DNA of 64,000 nt from Thiobacillus sp. (GCA_024235835.1 JACKLQ010000002.1:310001-374000), one strand, 5' to 3'. Numbered from the stretch's first letter, positions 51,228-61,785 are shown. Translations and numbers: made by a program. The notes: a model not told the origin generated them from the sequence alone.

Positions 51228-52757
51228 ATGAAGAAAGTCATGGGCGACGCCTCCAACTTCTCCGGCACCAAGGCCCTGGTGGTGGGCCTGGGCGACACGG
51301 GCGCGTCCTGCGTGCGCTGGCTGGTGGAGCGGGACGCCACCGTGCGGGGCACCGACTCCCGGGAGGAACCGCCCCATGCCCAGCGCCTGCGGGAGGCCTT
51401 CCCGGAAGTAGCCCTGAGCCTGGGCGGCTTCCAAGCCGAGGACTTTGCCTGGGCGGACCTGGTGGTGGTGAGCCCGGGAGTGGCCCTGGCCACCCCAGAA
51501 GTGGCCGCCGCGGTGGCCACCGGCAAGGACGTGGTGGGAGACGTGGAACTGTTCGCCCGGACCATCCGGGGTTCCAGCGCGAAGGTCATCGCCATCACTG
51601 GTTCCAACGGCAAGAGTACGGTCACTGCCCTGGCCGGCCATCTTTGCGCCGCCTACGGTCTGGACACGGTGGTGGCGGGAAACATCGGCCTGCCGGTGCT
51701 GGAAGCCCTGGAAGAACGGGAAACCCAGGGCAAGGCCCCGGACGTGTGGGTGCTGGAACTGTCCAGTTTCCAGCTGGAAACCACCCGCAACCTGGAGGCA
51801 GACGCTGCCACGGTGCTCAACATCTCCCAGGACCACATGGACCGGTACGCCGGCCTGGAGGAGTATGCCGCCGCCAAGACCCGCGTCTTCGGCGTGGAAA
51901 CAGACCTGGGCCGGGCCAAACCTTCCTGCATCCAGGTGCTGAACCGTGACGACCCCTTGGTGATGACCATGGCCCGCCCGGGCCATACCCTGTGGACCTT
52001 CGGCATCGAGAGCGAATGCGCTGACCAGGAAGCCCTCCCCACCGGCCACTATTGCCTCATGCACCAGAAGGACCGCCTTTGGATGACGGAGGCAGGCCAG
52101 GGACTGCTGCCGGTGGACAAGCTCCCCATCGCCGGCCTGCACAACGCCGCCAACGCCATGGCGGCCCTGGCCCTTTGCCGGGGCATCGGCCTGGACTACG
52201 ACGGCCTGATCCCCGCCCTGAAGACCTTCGAGGGCCTGCCCCACCGGGTGCAACGGGTGGCCGAGCTTGCGGACCGCATTTTCTATGACGATTCCAAGGG
52301 CACCAACGTGGGGGCCACGGTGGCTGCCCTGAAGGGTTTCACCGTGCCGGTGGTGCTCATTGCCGGCGGCGATGGCAAGGGCCAGGACTTCTCCCCCATG
52401 AAGGATGCCGTGGGCAATGTCCGTGCCGTGGTCCAGATCGGCCGGGACGGCCCCCACATCGAAGCGGCCGTGGCGGGGATTTGCCCTGTCTACCGGGCCG
52501 AATCCATGGAAGCTGCGGTGAACCAGGCCTATCGCCTGTCCAGGCCGGGTGACGCGGTACTGCTGTCACCGGCCTGCGCAAGCTGGGACATGTTCCGCAA
52601 TTACGCCCACCGGGCCGAAGTGTTCGTGGCGGCGGTGGAAACCCTGGCCGCCCGCAGCGGTGAGCGCCGCTTCGGCGAACGCCGCAAGGACAACAGCCGC
52701 ATCGTCTATCCGGATCGCCGCCAGGGCGAACGCAGGAGGGCCGGCCATGTTTCATAA
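51228..52757 (+). CDS. murD: UDP-MurNAc-L-alanine:D-glutamate ligase MurD with Arg-rich tail
   Basis: 509 residues. It has LVVGLGDTGAS, the P-loop ITGSNGKST, ELSSFQLETT, NISQDHMDRY and LLSPACASWDMF. The normal MurD core ends near VAAVETLAARSG. An additional tail of about 30 residues carries GERR repeated three times (SGERRFGERRKDN, QGERRR). The last 11 bases overlap ftsW. Confidence 0.95.
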   Translation: MKKVMGDASNFSGTKALVVGLGDTGASCVRWLVERDATVRGTDSREEPPHAQRLREAFPEVALSLGGFQAEDFAWADLVVVSPGVALATPEVAAAVATGKDVVGDVELFARTIRGSSAKVIAITGSNGKSTVTALAGHLCAAYGLDTVVAGNIGLPVLEALEERETQGKAPDVWVLELSSFQLETTRNLEADAATVLNISQDHMDRYAGLEEYAAAKTRVFGVETDLGRAKPSCIQVLNRDDPLVMTMARPGHTLWTFGIESECADQEALPTGHYCLMHQKDRLWMTEAGQGLLPVDKLPIAGLHNAANAMAALALCRGIGLDYDGLIPALKTFEGLPHRVQRVAELADRIFYDDSKGTNVGATVAALKGFTVPVVLIAGGDGKGQDFSPMKDAVGNVRAVVQIGRDGPHIEAAVAGICPVYRAESMEAAVNQAYRLSRPGDAVLLSPACASWDMFRNYAHRAEVFVAAVETLAARSGERRFGERRKDNSRIVYPDRRQGERRRAGHVS

Positions 52758-53907
52758 CGCCGCCCTGAAGCGCAGCGCCCTGACACCCTTCGACTGGGGC
52801 CTTGTGTTCGCCGCCACGGCCCTGCTGGTGCTGGGCACCATCATGGTCTATTCGGCTTCCGTCGCCATTGCCGATGCCAAGAGCACGGACCATCGGGCCA
52901 CTTTCTATCTGGTGCGCCATGCCATGTACCTGGTGGTGGCCCTGGGCCTGGGATATGCCGCTTTCCAGGTGCCCACGGGAACCTGGCAGAAAATCGCGCC
53001 CGGCTTCTTCATCGCCTGCGCCGTGCTGCTCATGCTGGTACTGATTCCCTTCATCGGCAAGGAAGTCTACGGCGCCAGGCGCTGGATTCCCCTGGGCCCC
53101 CTGGGCAACCTGCAACCCTCCGAGTTGATGAAGCTGGCCACCATTCTCTACGCCGCCGATTACACGGTGCGCAAGGCGGCCTTCATGAAGAGCCTGAAGA
53201 AGGGCTTCATGCCCATGTTCCTGGTGATGCTGGGCCTGGGCGGCCTGCTGCTCATGGAGCCGGACTTCGGTGCCTTCGTGGTCATCGTCTCCATTGCCCT
53301 GGCCGTGCTGTTCCTGGGGGGCCTCAACGCCCGCCTGTTCGTGGGCCTGATCCTGCTGCTGGCCATCGGCTTCGTGCTGCTGGTGGTGCTGTCCCCCTAT
53401 CGCCTGGCCCGGGTCACCAGCTACCTGGACCCCTGGAGCGACCCCTACGGCGCCGGCTATCAGCTCACCCATGCCCTCATCGCCCTGGGTCGGGGGGAGA
53501 TTACCGGTGTGGGGCTGGGGGACAGCGTGGAGAAACTGTTCTACCTGCCCGAGGCCTATACCGACTTCCTGCTGGCGGTGATCGGCGAGGAGCTGGGTCT
53601 GGTGGGGGTCATGGTGGTGATCCTGCTGTTCGCCTGGCTCACCTGGCGTGCCTTCTCCATCGGCTGGCAGGCGGGCCTCATGGGCCGCAACTTTCAGGCC
53701 CTGGCCGCCCAGGGCGTGGGCGTGTGGATGGGCGTGCAGTCTTTCATCAACATGGGTGTGAACCTGGGCCTGCTGCCCACCAAGGGGCTCACCCTGCCCC
53801 TGATGAGCTACGGCGGCTCCGGCATCGTCGCCAATTGCCTGGCCCTGGCCCTGTTACTGCGCATCGACCATGAAAATCGTTGCCTGATGAAGGGGAAGCG
53901 GACATGA
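52747..53907 (+). CDS. ftsW: Septal peptidoglycan polymerase FtsW
   Basis: A 386-residue SEDS-family membrane protein with about ten membrane segments. Blocks: IMVYSAS, GARRWIPLGPLGNLQPSELMKL, MEPDFGAFVV, SYLDPWSDPYGAGYQLTHALIALGRG and GLTLPLMSYGGSG. It polymerises septal glycan together with FtsI. ATG 52747 overlaps murD; the stop overlaps murG (ATGA). Confidence 0.96.
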   Translation: MFHNAALKRSALTPFDWGLVFAATALLVLGTIMVYSASVAIADAKSTDHRATFYLVRHAMYLVVALGLGYAAFQVPTGTWQKIAPGFFIACAVLLMLVLIPFIGKEVYGARRWIPLGPLGNLQPSELMKLATILYAADYTVRKAAFMKSLKKGFMPMFLVMLGLGGLLLMEPDFGAFVVIVSIALAVLFLGGLNARLFVGLILLLAIGFVLLVVLSPYRLARVTSYLDPWSDPYGAGYQLTHALIALGRGEITGVGLGDSVEKLFYLPEAYTDFLLAVIGEELGLVGVMVVILLFAWLTWRAFSIGWQAGLMGRNFQALAAQGVGVWMGVQSFINMGVNLGLLPTKGLTLPLMSYGGSGIVANCLALALLLRIDHENRCLMKGKRT

Positions 53908-54992
53908 ACACCCCGTCCCGCACCCTGCTCATCATGGCCGGCGGCACCGGTGGCCACGTCATGCCCGCCCTGGCCGTGGCCGAGCGCATGCGCGCGGACG
54001 GCTGGCGCGTGGTATGGCTGGGCACCAGGGCAGGCATGGAGGCCCGGCTGGCTGTAGAGAAGGGCTTCGACATGGCCTGGGTGAAGGTGGCCGGCGTGCG
54101 GGGCAAGGGCCTGTTGGCAAAACTCATCCTTCCCCTCAACCTGCTGGTGTCCTTCTGGCAGGCTGCCCGGGCCATTTTCCGGGAGCGTCCCGACGTGGCC
54201 CTGGGCCTGGGGGGTTACGTGGCCTTCCCCGGCGGGATGATGGCCTCCCTGCTGGCCAAGCCCCTGGTGATCCACGAGCAGAACGCCGTGGCCGGGCTGA
54301 CCAACAAGGTGCTGTCCCATTTGGCGGACCGGGTCCTGCTGGGCATGCCCCTGGCCGGCGGCGACGCCGCCCTGGGCAGGACCACGGAATGGGTGGGCAA
54401 CCCGGTGCGACCCGAGATCGCCGCCCTTCCCGCCCCGTCCGCGCGGATGGCTGGACATGAGGGCCCGCTGCACCTGCTGGTGATCGGCGGCAGCCTGGGC
54501 GCTTCCGCCCTCAATGAGCGCGTACCCCAGGCCCTGGCCCTTGTTCCAGAGGGGCAGCGCCCCCTGGTGCGTCACCAGTCCGGCCACAAGCACCTGGACA
54601 TCCTCAAGGGCCACTACGCCGAAGCCGGCGTGGAAGCCGAATGCCTGGACTTCATCGGCGACATGGCGGCGGCCTTCGAATGGGCCGACGTGGTGATCTG
54701 CCGGGCCGGAGCACTGACCGTTGCTGAAATCGCCGCCAGCGGTTCCGCCGCCCTGTTCGTGCCCTTCCCCTACGCCGTGGATGACCACCAGACCGCCAAT
54801 GCCCGCTTTCTGGCCGACGCCAGCGCAGCCTGGTTGAAGCAGCAGGACGAACTCACCCCGGAAGGCCTGGCCGAGTGGCTGCTGGGCCTGGACCGGGACG
54901 AAATCCTGGCGCGCGCGGAAAAGGCCCGCGGCCTGGCCCGGCCGGACGCCACGGCCCGGGTGGCAGAAGTGGTGAAGGAGTTGGCGAAATGA
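53904..54992 (+). CDS. murG: Lipid II synthase MurG
   Basis: A 362-residue GT28 glycosyltransferase adding GlcNAc to lipid I on the inner face of the membrane. It shows the N-terminal MAGGTGGHVMPALAVAERM, VVGLG-like VALGLGGYVAFPGG, IHEQNAVAGLTN, VIGGSLGASALNE and ICRAGALTVAEIAASGSAALFVPFP. ATG 53904 overlaps the ftsW stop. murC follows after a heptamer-period repeat. Confidence 0.96.
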   Translation: MNTPSRTLLIMAGGTGGHVMPALAVAERMRADGWRVVWLGTRAGMEARLAVEKGFDMAWVKVAGVRGKGLLAKLILPLNLLVSFWQAARAIFRERPDVALGLGGYVAFPGGMMASLLAKPLVIHEQNAVAGLTNKVLSHLADRVLLGMPLAGGDAALGRTTEWVGNPVRPEIAALPAPSARMAGHEGPLHLLVIGGSLGASALNERVPQALALVPEGQRPLVRHQSGHKHLDILKGHYAEAGVEAECLDFIGDMAAAFEWADVVICRAGALTVAEIAASGSAALFVPFPYAVDDHQTANARFLADASAAWLKQQDELTPEGLAEWLLGLDRDEILARAEKARGLARPDATARVAEVVKELAK

Positions 54993-54997
54993 ACATC

Positions 54998-55077
54998 GTG
55001 AAGGGTGAAGGGTTAAGGGTTAAGGGTGGAACACCTGGGGCTTCTCATGCCCTTCCCCCTTCCCCCTTCCCCCTTCC
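54998..55077. repeat. Heptamer-period inverted repeat 8 (murG-murC gap)
   Basis: The left arm has four units of GTGAAGG/GTTAAGG plus a drifted fifth (54998-55032). The right arm has four exact CCCTTCC units (55050-55077). The arms are reverse complements apart from one or two positions per unit. It occupies most of the 103-base murG-murC gap and leaves a clear GGAGGT for murC. Confidence 0.9.
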
Positions 55078-55095
55078 CGCGACCGGAGGTCGCAC

Positions 55096-56490
55096 ATGAA
55101 ACACAAGGTCCGGCATATCCACTTCGTGGGCATCGGCGGCGCCGGCATGAGCGGCATCGCCGAAGTGCTCGTCAACCTGGGCTACCAGGTGACCGGCTCC
55201 GACGCCGCCAGCAACGCCGTCACCCGCCGCCTCCAGGCCATGGGCGCCCAGGTGTACCAGGGCCATGCCGAGGCGAACATGCAGGGGGCCGACGTGGTGG
55301 TGATCTCCAGCGTCATCAACGAGGACAACCCGGAGGTCCGGGCAGCCCGGGCGGCCCGCATCCCAGTGGTGGCCCGAGCCATGATGCTGGCGGAACTGAT
55401 GCGCTTCAAGCAGGGCATCGCCATCGCCGGCACCCATGGCAAAACCACCACCACCAGCCTGGTGGCCAGCGTGCTGAACGAGGCCGGCTGCGATCCCACC
55501 TTCGTGATTGGTGGGAAATTGCTGGCCGCCGACGCCAACGCCCGCCTGGGCCAGGGGGAATACCTGGTGGCCGAGGCGGACGAATCCGACGCCTCCTTCC
55601 TGCACCTGTCGCCGGTGATCAGCGTGGTGACCAACATCGACGCGGACCACATGGATACCTACGGCCACGATTTCGAGCGGCTGAAGAGCGCCTTCGTGGA
55701 CTTCCTCCACCGCCTGCCCTTCTGGGGCATGGCCGTGCTGTGCGCCGACGACCCGGTGGTGCGCGAACTGCTGCCCCGGGTGGACAAGCCGGTGATGACC
55801 TACGGCACCACCGACGATTGCAGCTTCCAGGCCATCGACATCCGCGCCGAGGACGGCGGCATGGCCTTCACCGCCCTGCGCAACGGTGAGCGTGCGCCCA
55901 TCGACATCAAGTTGAACCTGCCGGGCATGCACAACGTGCTCAACGCCCTGGCCGCCATCGCCATCGCCTGGGAACTGGCCATTCCGGATGCTGCCGTGCA
56001 GCGGGCCCTGGCCGGCTTCAGTGGCGTGGGGCGCCGCTTCCAGCGCTACGGCGACATCACCCTGGGAGACGGGCGCCGCTACACCCTGGTGGACGACTAC
56101 GGCCACCACCCCGTGGAGATGCAGGCCACCCTGGCCGCCGCTCGGGGTGCCTTCCCCGGCCGCCGCCTGGTGCTGGCCTTCCAGCCCCATCGCTATACCC
56201 GCACCCGGGACCTGTTCGAGGATTTCGTGCGGGTGATCAGCCAGGCGGACGCCGTCCTGCTCACCGAGGTCTATGCCGCCAGCGAGGCCCCCATCGTCGC
56301 CGCCGACGGCCGCAGCCTGGCCCGGGCCCTGCGGGTGGCGGGCAAGGTGGAGCCGGTGTTCGTGGAAGACGTGAACGACCTGCCCGCCACCGTGGCGGAC
56401 TTCGTCCAGGACGGTGACGTGGTGCTGGTAATGGGTGCGGGTTCCATCGGCCAGATTCCTGCCCGGCTGGCGGAAGGGGTGACCGCATGA
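55096..56490 (+). CDS. murC: UDP-MurNAc:L-alanine ligase MurC
   Basis: 464 residues. VGIGGAGMSGIAEVL, the P-loop AGTHGKTTTTS, EADESDASFLHL, NIDADHMDTYGHDF and VDDYGHHPVE identify it. A strong GGAGGT lies five bases before ATG 55096. It adds L-alanine to UDP-MurNAc. murB overlaps its stop by four bases (ATGA). Confidence 0.96.
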   Translation: MKHKVRHIHFVGIGGAGMSGIAEVLVNLGYQVTGSDAASNAVTRRLQAMGAQVYQGHAEANMQGADVVVISSVINEDNPEVRAARAARIPVVARAMMLAELMRFKQGIAIAGTHGKTTTTSLVASVLNEAGCDPTFVIGGKLLAADANARLGQGEYLVAEADESDASFLHLSPVISVVTNIDADHMDTYGHDFERLKSAFVDFLHRLPFWGMAVLCADDPVVRELLPRVDKPVMTYGTTDDCSFQAIDIRAEDGGMAFTALRNGERAPIDIKLNLPGMHNVLNALAAIAIAWELAIPDAAVQRALAGFSGVGRRFQRYGDITLGDGRRYTLVDDYGHHPVEMQATLAAARGAFPGRRLVLAFQPHRYTRTRDLFEDFVRVISQADAVLLTEVYAASEAPIVAADGRSLARALRVAGKVEPVFVEDVNDLPATVADFVQDGDVVLVMGAGSIGQIPARLAEGVTA

Positions 56491-57530
56491 TGGCGGAGTC
56501 CATGGCCATGCCTGCCGTCGAGGCTCCGGGCAAGAAGCTGGAGATGAGCGCCGACATGCGTCGCTACACCAGCTGGCGTGTGGGGGGGCCAGCGGACCGC
56601 CTTTACCATCCTGCCGACCGGGAAGACCTGTGCGCCTTCCTGAAGACCCTGCCCCCCCACGAACCCCTCTTTTTCATCGGCCTGGGCAGCAACCTGCTTG
56701 TGCGGGACGGCGGCATCCGCGGCACGGTGATCCACATGCATGCCGCCCTCAGCGAGATCCGCATCGAGGAACGCCGCCAGGAACGGCGGCCTGACCAGGG
56801 CCCTTCCCGCATGGGCGTGATCTATGCCGAAGCGGGCGTGGCCAGCCCCAAGGTGGCCCGCTTCGCCGCCAGCCACGACCTGGTGAACGCGGAATTCCTG
56901 GCGGGCATCCCCGGCACGGTGGGCGGCGCCCTGGCCATGAATGCCGGCTGCTACGGCCACGAGACCTGGTCCTATGTGAGCCAGGTGCTCACCGTGAACC
57001 GTCAGGGCATCACCTTCAAGCGCTCCCCCAAGGAATTCCGCGTGGCCTATCGCCACGTGGAAGGCGACGACCACCGGGACGAGTGGTTCCTGGCGGCCTG
57101 GTTCCTGTTCCCCCGGGGTGACGGCCAGGCCAGCCGGGAGGAGATCAAGCGCCTGCTGGACCGGCGTCTGGCCAGCCAGCCCCTGAACCAACCCAACGCG
57201 GGCTCCGTGTTCCGCAACCCGCCCGGGGACCACGCCGCCCGGCTCATCGAGAGCTGCGGCCTGAAGGGGTTCCGCATGGGGGATGCCCAAGTTTCGGAAA
57301 AGCACGCCAATTTCATCGTCAACCTTGGCCAGGCCAGGGCATCGGACATCGAGGATCTGATCGAAACGGTACAGGCGCGGGTGGCCGCCCGCACCGGCGT
57401 GCAGCTGCAACGTGAAGTCAAAATCATAGGTGACCGCCCCCAGGCGTCCGGTTCCCGGACTCCACCCCCCGAGGGGGGTAAGAAAACTGGGCACGGCCCT
57501 GCGTTTTCTAGTGAGAAGCATCGTGAGTGA
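56487..57530 (+). CDS. murB: UDP-N-acetylenolpyruvoylglucosamine reductase MurB with repeat-derived tail
   Basis: 347 residues. The FAD-binding region shows YTSWRVGGPADRLYHP and LGSNLLVRDGGIRG, followed by AGIPGTVGGALAMNAGCYG, NPPGDHAARLIESCGLKGFRMGDAQVSEKHANFIVN. The natural end is near REVKIIG. After it come about 30 residues (ASGSRTPPPEGGKKTGHG...) encoded by a GC-rich palindromic element. It overlaps ddl by eight bases, so the extended frame still reaches the next gene. Confidence 0.95.
   Translation: MMAESMAMPAVEAPGKKLEMSADMRRYTSWRVGGPADRLYHPADREDLCAFLKTLPPHEPLFFIGLGSNLLVRDGGIRGTVIHMHAALSEIRIEERRQERRPDQGPSRMGVIYAEAGVASPKVARFAASHDLVNAEFLAGIPGTVGGALAMNAGCYGHETWSYVSQVLTVNRQGITFKRSPKEFRVAYRHVEGDDHRDEWFLAAWFLFPRGDGQASREEIKRLLDRRLASQPLNQPNAGSVFRNPPGDHAARLIESCGLKGFRMGDAQVSEKHANFIVNLGQARASDIEDLIETVQARVAARTGVQLQREVKIIGDRPQASGSRTPPPEGGKKTGHGPAFSSEKHRE
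57433..57510. repeat. GC-rich palindromic element at the end of murB
   Basis: GTCCGG (57446-57451) pairs with CCGGAC (57455-57460). CCCCCC-GA-GGGGGG follows (57465-57478), then AGAAAAC (57481-57487) pairs with GTTTTCT (57503-57509). The three consecutive dyads encode the extra MurB tail. Layout and C6-GA-G6 core match the inserts in purH and murF. Confidence 0.78.
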
Positions 57531-58437
57531 TTCATTCGGCAAAGTAGCCGTACTCTTCGGCGGCACCTCGGCGGAGCGGGAAGTCTCCCTGAAAAGCGGC
57601 AACGCGGTCCTGGCCGCCCTCAAAAGCCGGGGCGTGGACGCCCATGCCTACGACCCGGCGGAACGTCCCCTGCACCTGCTCAAGGAGGAAGGCTTCCAGC
57701 GGGCCTTTGTCATCCTCCACGGCCGGGGCGGCGAGGACGGCACCGTGCAGGGTGAGCTGGAACTGCTGGGCATTCCCTACACCGGCAGCGGTGTCATGGC
57801 CTCGGCCCTGGGCATGGACAAGTGGCGCACCAAGCTGGTGTGGCGGGGCGCGGACCTGCCCGTGCCGGACTACGCCCTGCTGGACGACCGCAGCGACCTG
57901 GCGGCAGTGGAAACGCAGCTGGGCCTGCCCCTGTTCGTGAAGCCCGCCAACGAGGGTTCCAGCGTGGGCATCAGCAAGGTGAAAACCCCCGGCGAACTGG
58001 CCAAGGCCTACAAGGACGCGGCCCAGCACGACAAGCTGGTGCTGGCGGAACGCTTCCTGGGAGGCGGCGAGTACACCGTGGCCATTCTGGGCGACCGCCC
58101 CCTGCCCGTCATCCGAATCGTTCCCGCCACGGAGTTCTACGACTACGAGGCCAAGTACTTCCGCGACGACACACGCTACCTCTGCCCCTGCGGCCTGCCT
58201 GCGGACCAGGAGACCCGCATGCAGGCCCTGGCACTGAAGGCATTCCAGGTGCTGGGTTGCCGTGGCTGGGGACGGGTGGATGTGCTGCTGGACGATGATG
58301 GAACCCCCTATCTGCTGGAGATCAACACCGCTCCGGGCATGACGGACCACAGCCTGGTGCCCATGGCCGCCCGGGCCGCCGGCATCGACTTCCCCGACCT
58401 GTGCGTACAGGTATTGGAGATGGCCCATGTGGGATGA
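57523..58437 (+). CDS. ddl: D-alanine-D-alanine ligase
   Basis: 304 residues from GTG 57523; GTG 57511 upstream in frame is an alternative inside the palindromic element. An ATP-grasp enzyme: KVAVLFGGTSAEREVSLKSG, ILHGRGGEDGTVQGELELLGIPYTGSGV, FVKPANEGSSVGISKV, GRVDVLLDD and LEINTAPGMTDHSLVP. It makes the D-Ala-D-Ala used by MurF. It overlaps murB and ftsQ by 8 and 11 bases. Confidence 0.95.
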   Translation: MSDSFGKVAVLFGGTSAEREVSLKSGNAVLAALKSRGVDAHAYDPAERPLHLLKEEGFQRAFVILHGRGGEDGTVQGELELLGIPYTGSGVMASALGMDKWRTKLVWRGADLPVPDYALLDDRSDLAAVETQLGLPLFVKPANEGSSVGISKVKTPGELAKAYKDAAQHDKLVLAERFLGGGEYTVAILGDRPLPVIRIVPATEFYDYEAKYFRDDTRYLCPCGLPADQETRMQALALKAFQVLGCRGWGRVDVLLDDDGTPYLLEINTAPGMTDHSLVPMAARAAGIDFPDLCVQVLEMAHVG

Positions 58438-59146
58438 CCCCATCGCCCTCAACCGCATCAGCCGGATCATCCTGGCGGCCACGGCACTGTACGTGCTGTG
58501 GGTGGCGGGCAGGGCCGTGCTTGAGATGGGCTTTCCCTTCCGCCAGGTCACGGTCCACGGAGCGGCCCATGACGCCACCCAGGCAAGCATCCAGCCCCTT
58601 GTCCGGCGCATGAGTGGCGGTTTCTTCTCCATGAACCTTGAAGCCGTGCAGGACGATTTCCAGACTCTGCCCTGGGTGCGCCGGGTGGATGTGCACCGGG
58701 TCTGGCCCGGCAGGCTGGTGGTGACGCTGCAGGAACACAAACCCGCCGCCGCATGGAATGACCGGGCCAGCCTGAACGACCACGGCGAGGTGTTCCCCGT
58801 GGAGCCAGGCCCCAACCTGCCCCGCGTCTACGCCCCGGACGGCATGGAGAAACTGGTGACCAGGCGCTTCGTGGAGTTCAGCCAGATCGTCTCCCCCCTG
58901 GACGTGCGGGTGGAGCAGGTGGTGGTCAGCGCCCGCCAGTCCTGGCGCGTGCGCTTGACCGGCGGCATCACCGTGGAACTGGGACGGGAGCGCATCAACG
59001 AGCGGCTGGGCCGTTTCGCCCAGGCCTATCCCCAAGCATTGGCGGCGGTGGGCCCGTTCCAGCGGGCGGACATGCGCTATCCCAACGGTTTCGCGGCCCA
59101 GGTGGAATCGCGCGGCACCACGGCTAACAAGGCAAGCAAGGCATGA
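58427..59146 (+). CDS. ftsQ: Cell division protein FtsQ
   Basis: 239 residues: a short cytoplasmic N-terminus, one membrane segment (about 14-32), a POTRA domain (FPFRQVTVHGAAHDATQASIQPLV) and an FtsQ domain (LPWVRRVDVHRVWPGRLVVTLQEHKPAAAW). It recruits FtsL and FtsB. TGGAGA lies just upstream of ATG 58427. The stop overlaps ftsA (ATGA). Confidence 0.95.
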   Translation: MWDDPIALNRISRIILAATALYVLWVAGRAVLEMGFPFRQVTVHGAAHDATQASIQPLVRRMSGGFFSMNLEAVQDDFQTLPWVRRVDVHRVWPGRLVVTLQEHKPAAAWNDRASLNDHGEVFPVEPGPNLPRVYAPDGMEKLVTRRFVEFSQIVSPLDVRVEQVVVSARQSWRVRLTGGITVELGRERINERLGRFAQAYPQALAAVGPFQRADMRYPNGFAAQVESRGTTANKASKA

Positions 59147-60381
59147 AACAGATTCGCGAAAACAAGGAACTCATCGTCGGCCTGGACATCGGCACATCGA
59201 AGATCGTGGCCATGGTGGGCGAAGTACTGCCCGAGGGCGGCCTGTCCATCATCGGCATGGGCCAGGCGCCGTCCCGGGGCCTGAAGAAGGGCGTGGTGGT
59301 GAACATCGAGTCCACCGTTTCCGCCATCCAGCGGGCCCTGGAAGAAGCGGAGCTCATGGCCAACTGCAAGATCACCCAGGTCTACACGGGCATCGCCGGC
59401 AGCCACATCAAGGCCCAGAACTCCAGCGGCATGCTTCCCATCCGCGACCGGGAGGTGTCCCAGGCGGACGTGGACCGGGTCATCGAGATTGCCCGGGCCC
59501 TGAACATCCCCGCCGACCAGCAGATCCTGCACGTGCTGCCCCAGGAATTCATCATCGATGGCCAGGACGGGGTGCGGGAGCCCCTGGGCATGTCAGGCGT
59601 GCGCCTGGAGGTGAAGGTGCACATCGTCACCGGCGCCGTGTCAGCCGCCCAGAACATCGTCAAGTGCGTGCGCCGCTGCGGCCTGGAGGTGAGCGACCTG
59701 GTGCTGCAGCCCCTGGCCTCCAGCCACGCCGTGCTGAATGACGACGAAAAGGACCTGGGCGTATGCCTGGTGGACATCGGCGGCGGCACCACGGACATCG
59801 CCGTGTTCACACGGGGCGCCATCCAGCACGTGGCGGTGATCCCCGTGGCCGGCGATCAGATCACCAACGACATCGCCATGACCCTGCGCACACCCACCCG
59901 GGAAGCGGAGGATCTGAAGATCCAGCATGGCATCGCCTTGCGCCAGCTGGCGGCCCGGGACGACATGATCGAAGTGCCGGGTATCGGCGAGCGAGGCCCC
60001 CGCATGCTGTCCAAGCAGCTCCTGTCCGAAGTCATCGAGCCCCGGGTGGAGGAACTGTTCAGCCTGGTGCAAGCGGAACTTCGCCGTTCCGGTTTCGAGG
60101 AGCAGATCTCCTCCGGCCTGGTGCTCACCGGCGGTTCAAGCCTCATGAAAGGCATGGTGGAACTGGCGGAGGAAGTCTTTCATATGCCTGTGCGGGTGGG
60201 CATTCCCGAGTATGTAGGTGGCTTATCCGAGCGGGTACGCAACCCCCGCTACGCCACCGGAGTAGGTCTGCTGCTGGCGGGTCTGGGGAAGCACGAGATC
60301 GACCAGGCGGCCCGCATCCAGGGGGCCAGTTTCAAGCAGATCCTGGAAAGGATGAAGGCATGGTTCCAACAAAATTTTTGA
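59143..60381 (+). CDS. ftsA: Cell division protein FtsA
   Basis: A 412-residue actin-like protein that ties FtsZ to the membrane. ATP-site blocks are VGLDIGTSKIVAMVGEV, VCLVDIGGGTTDIAVF and GLVLTGGSSLMKGM. The C-terminal LERMKAWFQQNF is an amphipathic membrane-targeting helix. It overlaps ftsQ by four bases. Its stop is followed within three bases by heptamer-period repeat 9. Confidence 0.96.
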   Translation: MKQIRENKELIVGLDIGTSKIVAMVGEVLPEGGLSIIGMGQAPSRGLKKGVVVNIESTVSAIQRALEEAELMANCKITQVYTGIAGSHIKAQNSSGMLPIRDREVSQADVDRVIEIARALNIPADQQILHVLPQEFIIDGQDGVREPLGMSGVRLEVKVHIVTGAVSAAQNIVKCVRRCGLEVSDLVLQPLASSHAVLNDDEKDLGVCLVDIGGGTTDIAVFTRGAIQHVAVIPVAGDQITNDIAMTLRTPTREAEDLKIQHGIALRQLAARDDMIEVPGIGERGPRMLSKQLLSEVIEPRVEELFSLVQAELRRSGFEEQISSGLVLTGGSSLMKGMVELAEEVFHMPVRVGIPEYVGGLSERVRNPRYATGVGLLLAGLGKHEIDQAARIQGASFKQILERMKAWFQQNF

Positions 60382-60383
60382 AT

Positions 60384-60454
60384 CGGGAATGGGGCATGGG
60401 GAATGAGGGATGGGATGTGTCACCCATGCCCCATTACCCATTCCTCATCACCGG
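60384..60454. repeat. Heptamer-period inverted repeat 9 (ftsA-ftsZ gap)
   Basis: The left arm has four units of the GGGGAAT/GGGGCAT type (60384-60411). The right arm has four of the CACCCAT/GCCCCAT type (60421-60448). A 13-bp stretch (60388-60400 with 60423-60435) pairs perfectly across a 22-base loop. It lies between two genes whose expression ratio matters for division. Confidence 0.9.
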
Positions 60455-60485
60455 TGTTTTCGCGCGCGTAGTACCCGTTAATTGA

Positions 60486-60492
60486 AGGAGGG
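60486..60492 (+). promoter_or_regulatory. Ribosome binding site that favours the second ftsZ ATG
   Basis: AGGAGGG ends directly at the first ATG (60493), too close for initiation, but is seven bases from the ATG at 60499. The second ATG is therefore the likelier start. Confidence 0.7.
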
Positions 60493-60498
60493 ATGAAA

Positions 60499-61686
<1,188 letters not shown>

Positions 61687-61785
61687 TGGCTGTTCTGGCG
61701 GACTGCGGCTGAAGCGTCATCGGGTCTTTCGCGCGGACCTGATACACGCGAGCCACAATGCCGACAGTCATGTGGCCACTGATGC

